Positions 22,446 to 33,670 of a stretch of 64,000 nucleotides of DNA are shown here, piece by piece. The stretch is taken from the NCBI GenBank assembly GCA_019915135.1, contig JAHLMK010000007.1, positions 2,232,001 through 2,296,000 of the forward strand, given 5' to 3'. This DNA is from Strobilurus pachycystidiatus. Its lineage: Eukaryota; Basidiomycota; Agaricomycetes; Agaricales; Physalacriaceae. Below the pieces are notes generated by a model. That model was not told the DNA's origin. It searched no databases and worked only from the letters and a program-made list of their open reading frames with translations. A program made the position numbers and the translations under genes. Position 1 is the stretch's first letter, and every line of letters begins with the position of its first letter.

Positions 22446-24124
22446 TGATACGCAGGGTACTATTCCAGTACTAGAAACGGGGAATTTTGCGATTCCTGAA
22501 TAGCCCAAAGACCTTAGGAACCTCCAGTCAAGTACTTAGGATAGAGCACGCAGGAGTTACTGCCTTGACGCGGGCAAGCCTCCAGGACAAGGTCCAGGCG
22601 CCTTAACAAGTCCTTTAGGACAGGCGCGATCGAAACCTTCGATCACCTTCATCCGAATATCCTTATCCGCGCGTTGGATCCCTTTCAAGATCCCGTACCT
22701 TTGCGTGTACCTTGTACTACAGACGATGTGCTATAACCATTCGCACCCAAGGAGGGTCCAAAGGTCTCCAGGCGGTTCAGTTCGAGCGACCCGAGACCTG
22801 CGCACCTCAACCCAAAGACCTGGAAGGTCCCGAAATAGTTCAAGGACGTCACAACCCTTTTGGGGAAACAATCTTCGGAGCTGTCAAGGACTCCGAACCG
22901 ACGCCTTCCGCTATGCCGATCGATCATGATCCACGATCAAGGACCACCCCGAAAGTAGGGTGTATTACCACTTTAAGAAAGCACTCCCCTGTAGTGTCTG
23001 CGCTCGAAAGGACGTTCTTAACGATCTCCATCCAACCTATCCACAAGAAAGCAGGTGTCCGTAGGACCTTGCAACATAAAGATACCTAAGGATCGAAGTC
23101 CTTATCGGACCTTGATCTCCTGGGCACAAGGATTGTACCATACCGCCAAGGTGGCGTATATGGCTAAAGGACCAAGCGGCCTGTCCGCAGTTGTTTCGAC
23201 CAGGGATAGCCAATAAGAATCCAGCACTTGTATGACTCGAAAGTCCGATGTATCTGATCCTAGAATAGATGCTTACTCAGTAGGAACCCACCAGTAGTAT
23301 AAAAGGGCCCAAAGGACCCATATTTCGGTAGCTTAGAGCCCCCTCCAGTAGCCGCTAGTCAGACGCAGCCGTTGTAGTGAATCTATCTCGAGTTTCGACT
23401 CATTTCTGCAAAGAACCCAAAGACCCCAAAGACCCCAAAGACCTTTCCAAGATTTAAAGACATCAGGTGTTGCCAAACTCCTTGAAAGACTCGAAAGAAC
23501 CTTATTCCGACGTACCAAGTCAAGTACCAACGAATCTACTTGGTGTTAGAACCTTGTATTCGCAAGAAGGCCGGTTTGCAAGTGGTTCTGCCCTGCACTC
23601 ACGCTCTTTCGTGAAGTACTTCCCTTTGAGGAATAAGTCGAGTTTGAACGAGTGTTGTCAACGTCTGAGACACCTTTCGGAACCTTTGGTCCCGGTGCAA
23701 GACACTAGAAGTTTGGTTTAAGTGCAAGAAGGAGTCCTTATCGTTAGCAGTCCAGTGGCGTAAAACCTGCGGTAGCGGCCTGACGATTCCAAGACAAAGT
23801 CCTTGTACACCAGAGCACTTGATAGGTAGAAGCTACATTGCCTCGCGCTGTTTAAGGTCTTCATACGTCAAGAGGTTCGGCCTACGACTTCAAGGTTTTC
23901 TTGTGTCATTTCGATCAGAATCCCTACACCCCCAAAAACAACTCGTAGTTTAACTACAGCGATTCGGAATACATCTCTATTTCTCCATTACCCAAAAGCA
24001 CCTTGTTCTCTCGAACCTTTGTGCACCCCATCTCCCTTACAAGGAGTGTTAGTTGTGATAAGGATTGATAGTGTGGTTAGACGATAGCTTCTTTTTCAGA
24101 GGTCTATTCCGAACTTGCACATCA
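22446..24124 (+). repeat. Gypsy 3' LTR
   Basis: 1679 bp, the same length as the 5' LTR, offset by exactly 10246 bp throughout. The TATA box recurs at 23298. Confidence 0.95.
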
Positions 24125-24455
24125 CCGCGATTCAGTGCCTTTGTATTCTCATTGCATGTATGATTGTTGACGCGCATTGCGTCAAACTATCACAGTGGGA
24201 TACAAGTTACGTAAGTTCAGCCACAGTCATTATACAGTGCCAGTCGGCACATCTCTTACACCCGGCTGTAAGCCGGAAAGAATTTTTTGAAGATTTTAGA
24301 GTATTTTTGCCGGGATCTATATGCCAAAATACGGTGTTCTACGCAATAAAAGTCATTTTCCCACGGTCATTTCATTTTTTTGGGACGGAAAGATCCCGAA
24401 GTATAGACCCCCAGTAGCTTCCGACGTTCTTCTGATTCCCATCATCACTTCTGCC

Positions 24456-27400
24456 ATGCGCAACAAGGCAAAATCGACCGCTGCTGCCAAACGCAAGCAA
24501 AAGAAGCGCGACCTACACGATCAACGCAAACAGGAACTCAATGACCCGTACATCGACAGCCCGGATGACTCTGACAACGAGTTTGACGCGACACCGCTTG
24601 CACCGACGGTATCCAAGGACAAGAAAGTCATCGCGGAGGAGCGCAAGAGGCGCCATGACAATGCCGATTTGGTGGACTCAAACCGCAAGGGACAGTCTTC
24701 CTCGACAAAGTGGAGGAATGACACTGGGAAGACGAAGAAAGCGCGCGCCATCAACATGCAACCGTCTATCTCATCGCTTTTCAAGCCAAAGTCATTAGTG
24801 CGTTTCTGAATCTCTGTTTTATATCTATCTGACCAGCATCGAGGCTAGCGACGTGCCGCCAATCAAGAGACGCAAACTGGATGCACCCTTTTCCTCCCCC
24901 ATTCTCATTGATACCGACAATACCTTGCATACGGCACCATTGGGGCCGTCAATCGTTCCTTACCTAGCTGCTGTCGCAACCGCTGCTTCATCTCCGGAAG
25001 TGCACAGCACTGTAGATTCTGACAGCGACATACATATGGTCGCTCCCGAGAATCCAATAGACAACAGTACCCCCGTTCCCACTTTGATTCCATCTGCGTC
25101 TCAGTCTGTACCCTCGCTGTCCTCTCCCCTGCCTTCTCCTACTGCACCTGTTGTAGAACCGCCTCCTCTCAATGCAGAATTTTATGATACAGAACCCAAT
25201 CTAAATGAGTCCTTGGGTGATACTGAGGAGGCGCGTGGCTTCTTCCGTGTCGTCCTGAAAGCTATCGAGAAGCTGGAGAAGGAATTGCAAAAGCCAAAGC
25301 GCCTCATCACGGACAAGAAGGCAGCAAACCAACTCGTTGACCTCAACCTTGTTCGTTTATACAACGTGGAGCGTCTTCGACTGGCTGAAGAGCGCGCTAA
25401 AATCTCGGAACGCATACAGGTTGCACCAGCCTCTGTGCGTCCAAAACTGAAGGCAAAACGGGCTCGAATCAAACCCGCAGAACATGCCAGTATACGTGTT
25501 GCAAAAGTAGCGGGTAAAACCACGTATTATGCGCTCCAGCTACGGAGTATGGGGCGGCACCTGTTCCAGACGGGAATGCTACCAGAGAATCAGCAGGGGA
25601 AGGGAGCAATGCATGCCAGTGACTTTGACAACCCCGAGGTCAAGGAGAAACTGGAGGCGTGGTCCAAGGGACTTCTTGATAAAAAAGATGGCGGGTATGA
25701 AGGTCGCATCAAGCCTGAGAAGCTGCTCCGATACGTGAATGACTTTCTCTTTCCTGAGCTCTGTATCAAGGACGGCATTTCTGTTTCGAAGGCTACTCGG
25801 TGGTTGAAGAAGCTTGGTTACAAGCTGTCGCGATATTCAAAGGGCATTTATTTTGATGGGCACAAATGCGGAGATGTTGTCAAAAAGCGAGACGAGCTGC
25901 TGGATTATTTGTATTTGGAGATTTTCCCGTGAGTGCATTCTGTCCCACCACGAGCATGACATGACCAGTTCATCAGGTATTGCGTAGAGTACGAGGGCGA
26001 CAACTTAACTCCAAAGCTGCCTGTGCTGAAGCCTGGGGAGAAGGTGCATCGCATCATTGCACACGATGAGACCTGCGTGCATGCCAACGATCAGTCTCTG
26101 TACGTCTGGGAGAAGGAGAATGAGCACGAGCTGTGCAAGAAGGAGTGGGGACGTGTTGTTCATGTCTCCGGATTCGTTCTTGAAGAAGTGGGCCTTCTGA
26201 AGCTCACGGAAGAGGAGATCGCACGAGAAAAGAAGCTGCCGGTGCGACCACTGAGTCCTGAACAGCAAGCGGAGAGAGATCGTAGAAGATTGGCTGAAGA
26301 GGCAACAGTGCAGGAGGCCGCTCGGAAGGAAGCAGAGAGAATAGCTGCTGGCGGAAAGCCAAAGAAGAAGCGCACAAAGAAGGCGGTCACAGAAATCACT
26401 CGTACCGAGAAGCCAGCAGTCGCGACTGACCGCACCGCTGAAGGTCTTGAATGGAACCCACCTCCACCGCCAGCTCCGCATCCGCGCTATCAATGCAACA
26501 CATTCGACGCTCAGCGCATCATCCATCCCGGCAAAGGACACGATCCTTATTGGGATATGCCACAGCTCATCACGTAGACCAAGGATGCAATCAATATTTT
26601 TGAGGCCAAATATCCAGCAGATGTGGCCGTCTTTCTCTTCGACTGTTCATCTGCCCACGAAGCTTTTGCCAGTGACGCGCTCATCGCTCACAAAATGAAT
26701 CGCGGTCCAGGTGGAAATCAGCCAAAAATGCACAACACAAAGATTCCTTCAACTAGTGAAGTGCAGGAAATGGTCTGGCCTGCTGATTACGACGGAAAGG
26801 ATGGGAATGGTGAGCCACTGGCCGGCAAGCTGAAGGGTATGGAGCAAATCCTTCATGAACGGGGTCTCCTCAGCGTCTTGGAGGAGAAAGGGAAGGTCCT
26901 GGGAGTCTGTGGCGAGTGCAAAAAGTCGCAGAAGGTACGTGATAAGGAGGACAAGGCGCGGCGGGCTGAGAAGAATGGAGATGCGGAGGCTGCAGATGGT
27001 GCCGACGACGGTGATGATGACGAGACGCGTGCATCTGACTGCTGCATGCAGCGCCTACTCTCGCAGCAAGCCGATGTTACGACCTGATCCCGCCGTGACA
27101 TGGACTCGCTCATGGGAGACTACCCCTGTAGTCAACCCATAGCTTTCCTGCAAGCGTACCACGTACATCCTCGTATTGTGCTCGACTGGTCGTACTGTAC
27201 CAGTCGTAGGGACCCTCGATGGTTGCACGTTCGTCTCGCCAGAGACTGTAGTACCGTAGGAACCTAATCCCAAGGTACAAGGCTCGCCACCGGACCTAGT
27301 CCCGGGTGTGGCGTCGGGGAGCCTTCCCTCGTCGGAGTTAACAACGTTGGCGGAGGTATCGAAGGGAGACATGTGGATGAATCCTACCACGGAGAGCTCA

Positions 27401-28339
27401 GAGTGCCCAACGGAGTTGTATGGGGGAAAACTGATTAAGGACGAAGTCTGAGTAACTAGTACAGCACTGTCTCTGTATTTATACTAATCCCATGCTTGCT
27501 CATCGTCCCTCTTCTCGAAGCTTCTACCACATACTCCCGATGCGTTGGGAGTGGTCCGACGCTGCGGATGACGGAGATCCCGACATCCCGATGACCGCCC
27601 GACAGATCGATGGCCGCCCATTGGTCGGGAAGGCGGGTTTGGTCGGGTACCGACTCCCGCCTGACTCATGCGGCCTAAGTATATTCCCGGGGTGTCTTAC
27701 ACCATGTGTGCTTGCTCCAAAGTGTATCCAGGAGGGCGGGACTTCATGATCCCAGCTCTGTCGCCAGAAGGGATCGAACCCTCAACTCCTTGATATGCTT
27801 CTCGGCATCTTCCGGTGTGGCGCTGGTTCGCGTAGCCGTGGCATCAGGACGCCAAAGTGTGACCCAAGTGGAGGGCCTTTGGTTACGGTGAGGCCACATC
27901 ATAACAGCCAATTTCAAAAGCGAGAAACCGCTGCTGCAGGTCCTCATCGAGAAACGGGGGCACAAGTGTCTTTTCTTACCGAGATTTCATTGCGAGCTCA
28001 ATCCAATTGAAATGGTTTGGGCTCAGTTAAAACGACGTGAGTCAGCACTCTCTGGTATCTGAGCCGCAAATTCACACCATCGTCGTGTAACAGGGTTTCG
28101 GGAACTTGCAGAATCCAGATGGCACATTCCCCACGGCACAGAAGCTGGTTCCAGAGTGCTTGAATGCAATCTCCATTGCAAACATTCGACGCTATTTTCG
28201 GCACTATTACCGCTATATGGACGCCTACAAGAACAGTCTCAGCCCGAAACAAGCTGCGTATGCCGTCAAGAAATTCACATCCCACCGCCGAATTCCCCAG
28301 AGCGCATTCTTAGATGAAGATGTGCTCTCTCGCGCTTAG
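24456..28339 (+). pseudogene. DDE superfamily endonuclease (transposase), nonsense codon and split
   Basis: Basic N-terminal exon from ATG 24456, an intron near 24796-24850, a long exon to about 25930, an intron to about 25976, then the catalytic region. HDETCVHAND (near 26062) and FLFDCSSAHEAF (near 26636) carry the two Asp residues. LPRFHCELNPIEMVW (near 27990) carries the Glu. The TAG at 26575-26577 stands where the family usually continues, probably a former CAG. The solo LTR 27075-27906 interrupts the frame after Gln-Gln-Ala, and the frame resumes exactly after it. A last intron (about 28036-28090) precedes the C-terminal exon ending at 28339. This family is expanded in Agaricomycetes. 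Two independent lesions make it non-functional. Confidence 0.85.
27075..27906 (-). repeat. Solo LTR inserted in the DDE transposase
   Basis: 832 bp, ends TGTTA...TAACA, flanked by GCCGA (27070-27074) and GCCAA (27907-27911), a 5-bp target duplication with one later change. A TATAAATA motif on the minus strand near 27474-27482 suggests minus orientation, but the palindromic ends leave this open. No internal retroelement genes, so most likely a solo LTR left by recombination. Confidence 0.8.
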
Positions 28340-28615
28340 AAACACCTTAGATAGCTACCTAGTATCGCGTAATATGTGCTATATATTGTTCGGTCTTCAT
28401 CCCGGTCCTGTACGGCACCTGCGCCACACTATTTCAATTTTTTTGAGGTTCCAAAAAAAAAAGTTATCCGACAGCTTAGATATTTTGATACAGTGTTGTG
28501 CTATCCTATCGCTATTGTTTCATACATTCTCGCGGTGAGCGGGACTATCTATGATTTATGGTGTGCAAGTCTTTCGGATTGATCGAAAATCCTGATTTGG
28601 CATGAGGAGAGGTCG
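28340..28615. other. 3' flank of the DDE transposase, non-coding
   Basis: AT-rich with an A10 run near 28455. No gene seen. Confidence 0.5.
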
Positions 28616-29067
28616 TGACTGGCATAGTCTCATACCATCCGTCTGTAGCCACCCTAAAAGGGAACCCGGCTACAGCCGTCTGGGATCGAACGCGCCGCCC
28701 TGGCAGGTAGTCGGTTTCGGTCATCTCGGCGTCACATTCCCCACAGCCAAAACTAGCCAAAATTTAGACAAGAAGTGACAAGGCCTTAGTCGAGTCGTTA
28801 CATCACGCTAAATTGGGTCGTGTCTGGATGGAGGACATTCAATACAGAATTTATTTTTCTTCTGCCCACAACATTAAGAGTGACCCCTTCACCCATTGAT
28901 CACCTCTAGTGGGCCATACACTACAGAGTGAAAAAAGTGGAAGTCCAAAATGTAGGCGAGTGACCGAAATGGACTACCTGCCAAATTGGCGCGTTCGATC
29001 CCAGACGGCTGTAGCCGGGTTCCCTTTTAGGGTGGCTACAGACGGATGGTATGAGACTAGACTGGCA
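28616..29067. repeat. Foldback repeat with about 123-bp arms
   Basis: Left arm 28616-28738 and right arm 28945-29067 are imperfect reverse complements (nearly perfect over 28627-28696, then indels), separated by about 206 bp. Each arm contains GGATCGAAC, which resembles a tRNA B box. It could be a MITE or an inverted duplication of the right end of the DDE transposon, whose terminal 11-mer is the outer edge of the right arm. Confidence 0.8.
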
Positions 29068-29229
29068 CTGTAAGATGATGTCCACTGCCTGATGAGTCTC
29101 TCTCAAGAACGAAACGGTGGTCCCCCGTCACAGCTACCAAACTTCGTGTTTCTCCGTACTAGACTTTACACTTGTCAGTCGGACTCGTGCCCCTCCTCGC
29201 TTAACAAGGCGGAATTTAAAACAACTACC

Positions 29230-30214
29230 GGGATGCAGCTAGTAGCTCCATGCAAGCTCTACGCAAAGAGATGGAGCTTCTGCAGTCTCAGTTACACAGC
29301 CACAAGCCGTCGACGCACTCCGGTAGCGATGAGGAGGCACGCTCGAAACTCAAGTTGCTCGAAGACCGGCTGGGCTCAGTTGAGGGAGGCGTGAAGGATG
29401 CACTTGAGCTTGCCAAAACAGGGGCAAAAGCAGGCTCCTCTGTTGTGAGTCTCTCCTGGATCAACAACCTCAACAAGAAGGGCCTCAGCATCAAATCCTC
29501 CGATGGGAAAGACGTGACCACTGACGAGCATCATCGCCCAGCTCGTTAAGTCGGCTCTGTCCATACAGAGCAAAGACATCCTCGCGAAACCGGATTACGC
29601 GCTAAGCTCCACAGGCGGTCGAAGTCATTCTGCCAGAGGGCGGCAAGGGGATCGGCCGACCTCCAGTCACTGCACTTCACCACGAACTCCACGCTGGACA
29701 CTGTTGGCCATTCGGTGGATCATCGGGGAGATTGGGCGTCGCCCTCGCTGCGCCGGTGTACATCCACGAGGTCGCCATCGACCATGTTCCCAAGGAGGTT
29801 GCACACGATATGCGCACGGCTCCACGTGCAATGGAGGTGTGGGGCCAGATCAATGGGAAGGACAACGCGGAGAAGGTGGCTGCGTGGCGTGCAGAGAAGG
29901 CGAGCAAACGGCAGGAGGCGCTGAAACGCGGCGAGGCCATTGAGGAGGAGGTGCACCTGAAGGAGTACCCTGCGAAGCTGTGGGTCAAGATTGCGAGCTT
30001 CAGCTACAACATCTACGACGCGAACCATATCCAGACGTTCCCGGTCTTTGAGGAGATCAGGGCATTGGGTGTGGATTTTGGCATCGTTAACTTGCGGGTG
30101 CTGAATAACTGGGGGATGGAGGACTACACTTGCCTCTACCGGTTCCGGGTGCATGAAGAGCAGCTTCGTGGACCTCCACCGCCTTTACCGGAGGACGTGC
30201 TCAAGTCCTCATAG
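29230..30214 (+). pseudogene. SUN-domain protein, frameshifted relic
   Basis: The C-terminal half (29617-30214) reads as a SUN domain: HAGHCWPFGGSSGRLGVAL, then a HVPKE segment and the block GMEDYTCLYRFRVHEE near the end. SUN proteins sit in the inner nuclear membrane and join KASH proteins to form the LINC bridge. Upstream, 29250-29549 has a coiled-coil-like segment in another frame, and a third frame carries the LAKPDYAL piece near 29580. At least two frame changes (near 29525 and 29610) separate the pieces. No membrane segment is visible upstream. I read it as a 5'-truncated pseudogene. Alternative: a live gene with small unrecognised introns. Confidence 0.7.
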
Positions 30215-31125
30215 ACTCTACGACATGACATGACTCCTTACGACCGTTCACTTTCATTGTGTTGTTCTATCTACTTATCATTGTGCTCTCTTTATTTTCT
30301 TTCTCATTATCTGTATCATGCTTCATTAGGTTACAAGTAGACATGTCACTGGACTGCAGTTGCTTTCGTTGTTGTTCCCATGTCGCGTTTTGTACATATA
30401 TTAGCTCAAGAGTATCAATATCATACAGGCAACCATAGTACGGCCTGGGTACTGAATGTCAAAGGTGAAAGCCTCTTGGGAAGCCTTTGGTGTTGCTTCT
30501 ATATCCTATCGAGCACCGAGTGATCTGCATTGGTTCCGATTCACTGGCAGAGGGAGACCGCGGCCAGTGAGGCGAGGCCCAAGACTTTTCGCCAAAGCAA
30601 GGTCTGAGCGAGGTTTCGTCCGCCTTCCAGAGTGACGACGTTGATGGTGTATACTAGTTGATCTTTGACGGCATGTAGCGTCCCTGATCTTCGCTCGACC
30701 ACAATCAACAGTATCGAGTCTTGCTCATACCTGTAGGCTAGGTTACCTGGCTACATGATCAACACCGTCTCTAGCGCTTGACTACATGACTGTAACTCTC
30801 GTCTCGAAACTCAGTGACAGTAAAGGCTGTAAATCTCTGCCACACCATCGTGCTATCACTAAACTTGCTACATGCACAACTTCTCCGCTCGATCATCGAC
30901 TTGCAATTCACGCCATCCGCAGCAGTTCAGATATCTGGCCAGGCGTGGGTGTCTATACGGCCACTGAGCTCCGAAGTTCGTAAGAAGACTCGACAAGTGT
31001 CAAGTACGCGTACTTGACGTCGCGTCCGTTCCAGGTTCTCCTTCACCTGCTTGTGCGCCCAATGGAAGCCAGAGCGGAGTCGACATATCACTCCCGCAAG
31101 TTGGGCCGCAACATCTTAGGAGGCA
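30215..31125. other. Intergenic, no gene recognised
   Basis: T-rich just after the SUN relic, like a 3' UTR. From about 30460 to 31010 there are only short ORFs without motifs. Confidence 0.4.
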
Positions 31126-32402
31126 ATGCATCGATTTGGCGCGCGATCACACAGTCACCAGCCACGTGTATATTTGGCCTCGGTCAGCGAGGCCAAAAAT
31201 CGTCTCGCTCTCCACCATTTTCTAGATTCATTCGAGACTAACCATGCCTTTGTTTGTGACATGATTTCGTCCCAAGCTCCCACCTCGAGTACACCTGGCA
31301 GGCTGAGTTCAACATCGTCCTGACGGAGATCTTGAGCGAGAGCAGCCACTCGACCGTCTGTGGGCCCAATTCGAGACTGACAGCGGTGACGTTTGGCAAG
31401 AGGATGGTAAACGAGTGGATGTCGCTCTCAAGATGGGGACCTTCAAAACCATATCTAGAGAGGCGTTGTGCTATTCCCGCATGGAAAGCCTCCAGGGAAG
31501 CGTTCTACCGCGCATGTTTGGTTTTTCAAAGCCTTTGATGGGACAGCGGATGGCCTGGGATGCCTAGTTCTGGAGCGGTTTGGGAAGTCCCTTGAAATAC
31601 CGTTGGACACGCTGGAGAAGTCGGAGAAGTACGTGTTTGTCCTTCACTCTTGGCATTCCTAACGTGAGCTGGGGCTTTAGATTCACTATTCTCTCCCATT
31701 TGCAAGCAATGCATGACAAGGGATATCTGCATCTCGACTTAGATCCGAGAAATGTCCTCTATCGCGACCAGGAATTTCGTATCATAGATTTCGAGGACAT
31801 GATCCACGAACACGACTGTGGCCACTCAGCATCTTCGTTCAATTTTGCTGAGCTGCTTGCGAGCTCACACTTCGATGAGCGGGTGGGCAGAGAACTATGC
31901 AGCTTTCTCTTTGCGGAGGCGCTCAAACGCTTACAATATTTTGACAACGGTGCCGCGCTTATGCTTTAATTCACCGCAAGTGTAGCTGACAGGTCTCCAT
32001 CAGACATAATTCACATCCGGAATTTTCGTTTCCAGCGAAGCGATGCCCTGCCGAAGGAGCGTTTGATGATTGTGTTATATCCCCAATTCCTCCCTGCTTA
32101 TTATCGCAGTGGACCTGAGCTGGAATCTATGGTGGAGGAGTACTACAGGCACATCCAGAGGCTGGTGTCACAGGGATGCAAGTTTGAGGAACTGAAGGAT
32201 CAGGCCCCAGCGCTCATCGAAGAGGTCCGAAGGGCTGCGAGGGAAAGGTGTGTTCTCTGTCTCTTAGCTGTACCAGATACTCAACGATAATAGGGAGGCA
32301 GAGCCCCCCGGTCGTTATACTTCGTGCACTCCCGAAGAGGCCGAGAGGACATGTAGCCGCCACCTTGGTCTGTATCACATCCCTCGTGATATGCTACCCT
32401 AG
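31126..32402 (+). pseudogene. Protein-kinase-like gene, frameshifted
   Basis: Kinase-fold landmarks are present: VDVALKMG near 31417 resembles the ATP-site strand with Lys, HLDLDPRNVLY near 31732 is the catalytic loop, and IIDFEDM near 31785 takes the place of DFG. Splice sites fit at 31630 (GTACGT) to 31679, 31953 (GTGCCG) to 32007 and 32250 (GTGTGT) to 32296, giving an end at TAG 32402. Two frame changes spoil it: near 31290 and at a T5 run near 31522. It belongs to the small, lineage-expanded fungal kinase-like proteins and is probably inactive. The 5' end is uncertain. Confidence 0.55.
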
Positions 32403-32584
32403 AGTTGGTAGTAGTACCACCGTAACATCGCAAATCTATCCCAATACCATCCTTATTTTGTTTCGTGTCTTGACGCTATATTTCACCATAATCAAGGGTT
32501 CTACTCTCGCGACAAACACGCGATTTTCGAGTCTTAGGAGACAATATACTGGCCCACGCATGCGCTCAATCTGGTGTGTCAAGC

Positions 32585-32650
32585 TTTCGTAACCAGAGAG
32601 GCGTTTTGCCATTCCTGTATGGAGGGGAGCGTTCTACCACGCATGTTTAC
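32585..32650 (+). pseudogene. Second fragment of the kinase-like gene
   Basis: REAFCHSCME and GSVLPRMF here match REALCYSRME and GSVLPRMF of the kinase-like gene at about 31452-31512, with three codons missing between. Only about 20 codons survive. A decayed local duplication. Confidence 0.55.
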
Positions 32651-32709
32651 ATTATTGTTATAGCCAGGGAATGCAAAGATAAAGTATACGATGATTCGTC
32701 AATTATCAG

Positions 32710-33670
32710 CTACGAAAGCGGAGGAACACCGGTGGTTTCAACAGTATGCTCCCATAACGCCCTTCGTTGCTCTGGATTACCAAAGTACCGCGACATGCCA
32801 ATGTCTTGGCCCTTCGCTCCAATCCTCACGGCGCCGGTCTTTGAGCTCAGCATGCCGTTCCACATGTACTCGCCAGAGTCTGCGGAGCTAATCGAAAGTG
32901 GGTATGTGAGAGCTATGAGTAGCGGACCGGTCCAACGGAGGAGAGCCGTTGGGGAAGCATTGAAATAGTTGGTGCGCACGAAGCCTGGACTGGACTGAAT
33001 GAAGGTGGATTTGGGATATAATGATGCAAAGCTCTGAGAAAATAGATCAACCAACGAGCATGTCTGGGATGAGATGAAGTACCTCGTTCATGAGATCGTT
33101 ATACGTCGGCGTCACAACGGCAACCTTGGCCACACTGTACGATTTCCTCATTGCGAAGTCGTCGACGTCGACCTCTCCCCCATACCCTGCACCGAGGACA
33201 GATAAGACCTTCGTCCCAGACTCGGGAGAAAAGGCGGGAAGCAAGTCGTGTATGAACTTCCACCGTCCGTAGTAATTCACCGCCATCTTCCTATCAATGC
33301 CCTCCTCCGTCTCTTTCCTTCCCTCCATAGCACTGTACCCAGGCGACATCACCACAAAGTCGACCTTTGGCACTTTCGCGCGAATGGCCTCCGCGGCCTC
33401 GCCGATACCCTTCATGCTCGTCGCGTCGCACTTGACGAACTCGTGCACGACTCCAGGTGACGTTGGGAAGGACGCGATAACTTCGCGCCCAGCAGACTCG
33501 TTCCGTCCCAAGACTATGATGTTGGCTGCGCCGTTGGTATGTGTGGCGAAACTCTCTGCCATAGCGCGTCCGATGCCGGAGGTGCCGCCGAGGAAGACGG
33601 CGGTAGGCGTGGATAGTGCAGAGAGGATGGATTTGTTGGAAGTGCGTATAGAGGCAATGGAGGGAGCCAT
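32710..33670 (-). CDS. Short-chain dehydrogenase/reductase family protein
   Basis: Two exons: 33670-33083 and 33033-32710, intron 33034-33082 (GTACTT...TTCTCAG). About 304 residues. Rossmann nucleotide-binding motif GGTSGIGRA near residue 28. The usual NNAG is replaced by a VVMSPGYS segment. The YSVAK motif supplies the active-site Tyr and Lys. The second exon matches the C-terminal PGFVRTN segment of fungal SDRs. Substrate is unknown, and the non-standard NAG region makes prediction unsafe. It lies convergent with the kinase-like relics. Confidence 0.85.

Larger units (their letters stand above)
12200..24124 (+). mobile_element. Ty3/gypsy LTR retrotransposon, recent but coding-defective
   Basis: 11.9-kb element with two 1679-bp LTRs (TGATACGC...GCACATCA), a tRNA-type primer site, Gag, protease, RT, RNase H and integrase in gypsy order, and a polypurine tract. 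It is flanked by CCGC (12196-12199 and 24125-24128), taken as a 4-bp target duplication. I found only two LTR differences by eye (near 12252/22498 and 13008/23254). The internal region holds a 617-bp hAT MITE and an antisense ORF. The coding frame has several frameshifts and stops despite the young LTRs. Confidence 0.93.
24235..29070 (+). mobile_element. DDE transposon (Tc1/mariner-like ends), decayed
   Basis: CAGTGCCAGTC at 24235-24245 recurs as its reverse complement at 29060-29070, and both ends are flanked outside by TA (24233-24234, 29071-29072), as for Tc1/mariner-type elements that duplicate TA. The pair encloses a D-D-E transposase pseudogene and a solo LTR. Beyond the 11 bp the ends are only weakly similar (both carry CCCGGCT further in). 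The boundary call is an inference; the transposase itself is well supported. Confidence 0.55.

Noticed and set aside
27755..27835. tRNA-like T arm (GGGATCGAACCC) in the solo LTR
   Set aside because: No matching acceptor or anticodon stem could be folded around it.
28020..28120. Frameshift in the DDE transposase after its catalytic Glu
   Set aside because: Explained by a normal intron (GTGAGT...TAACAG) with frames matching on both sides.
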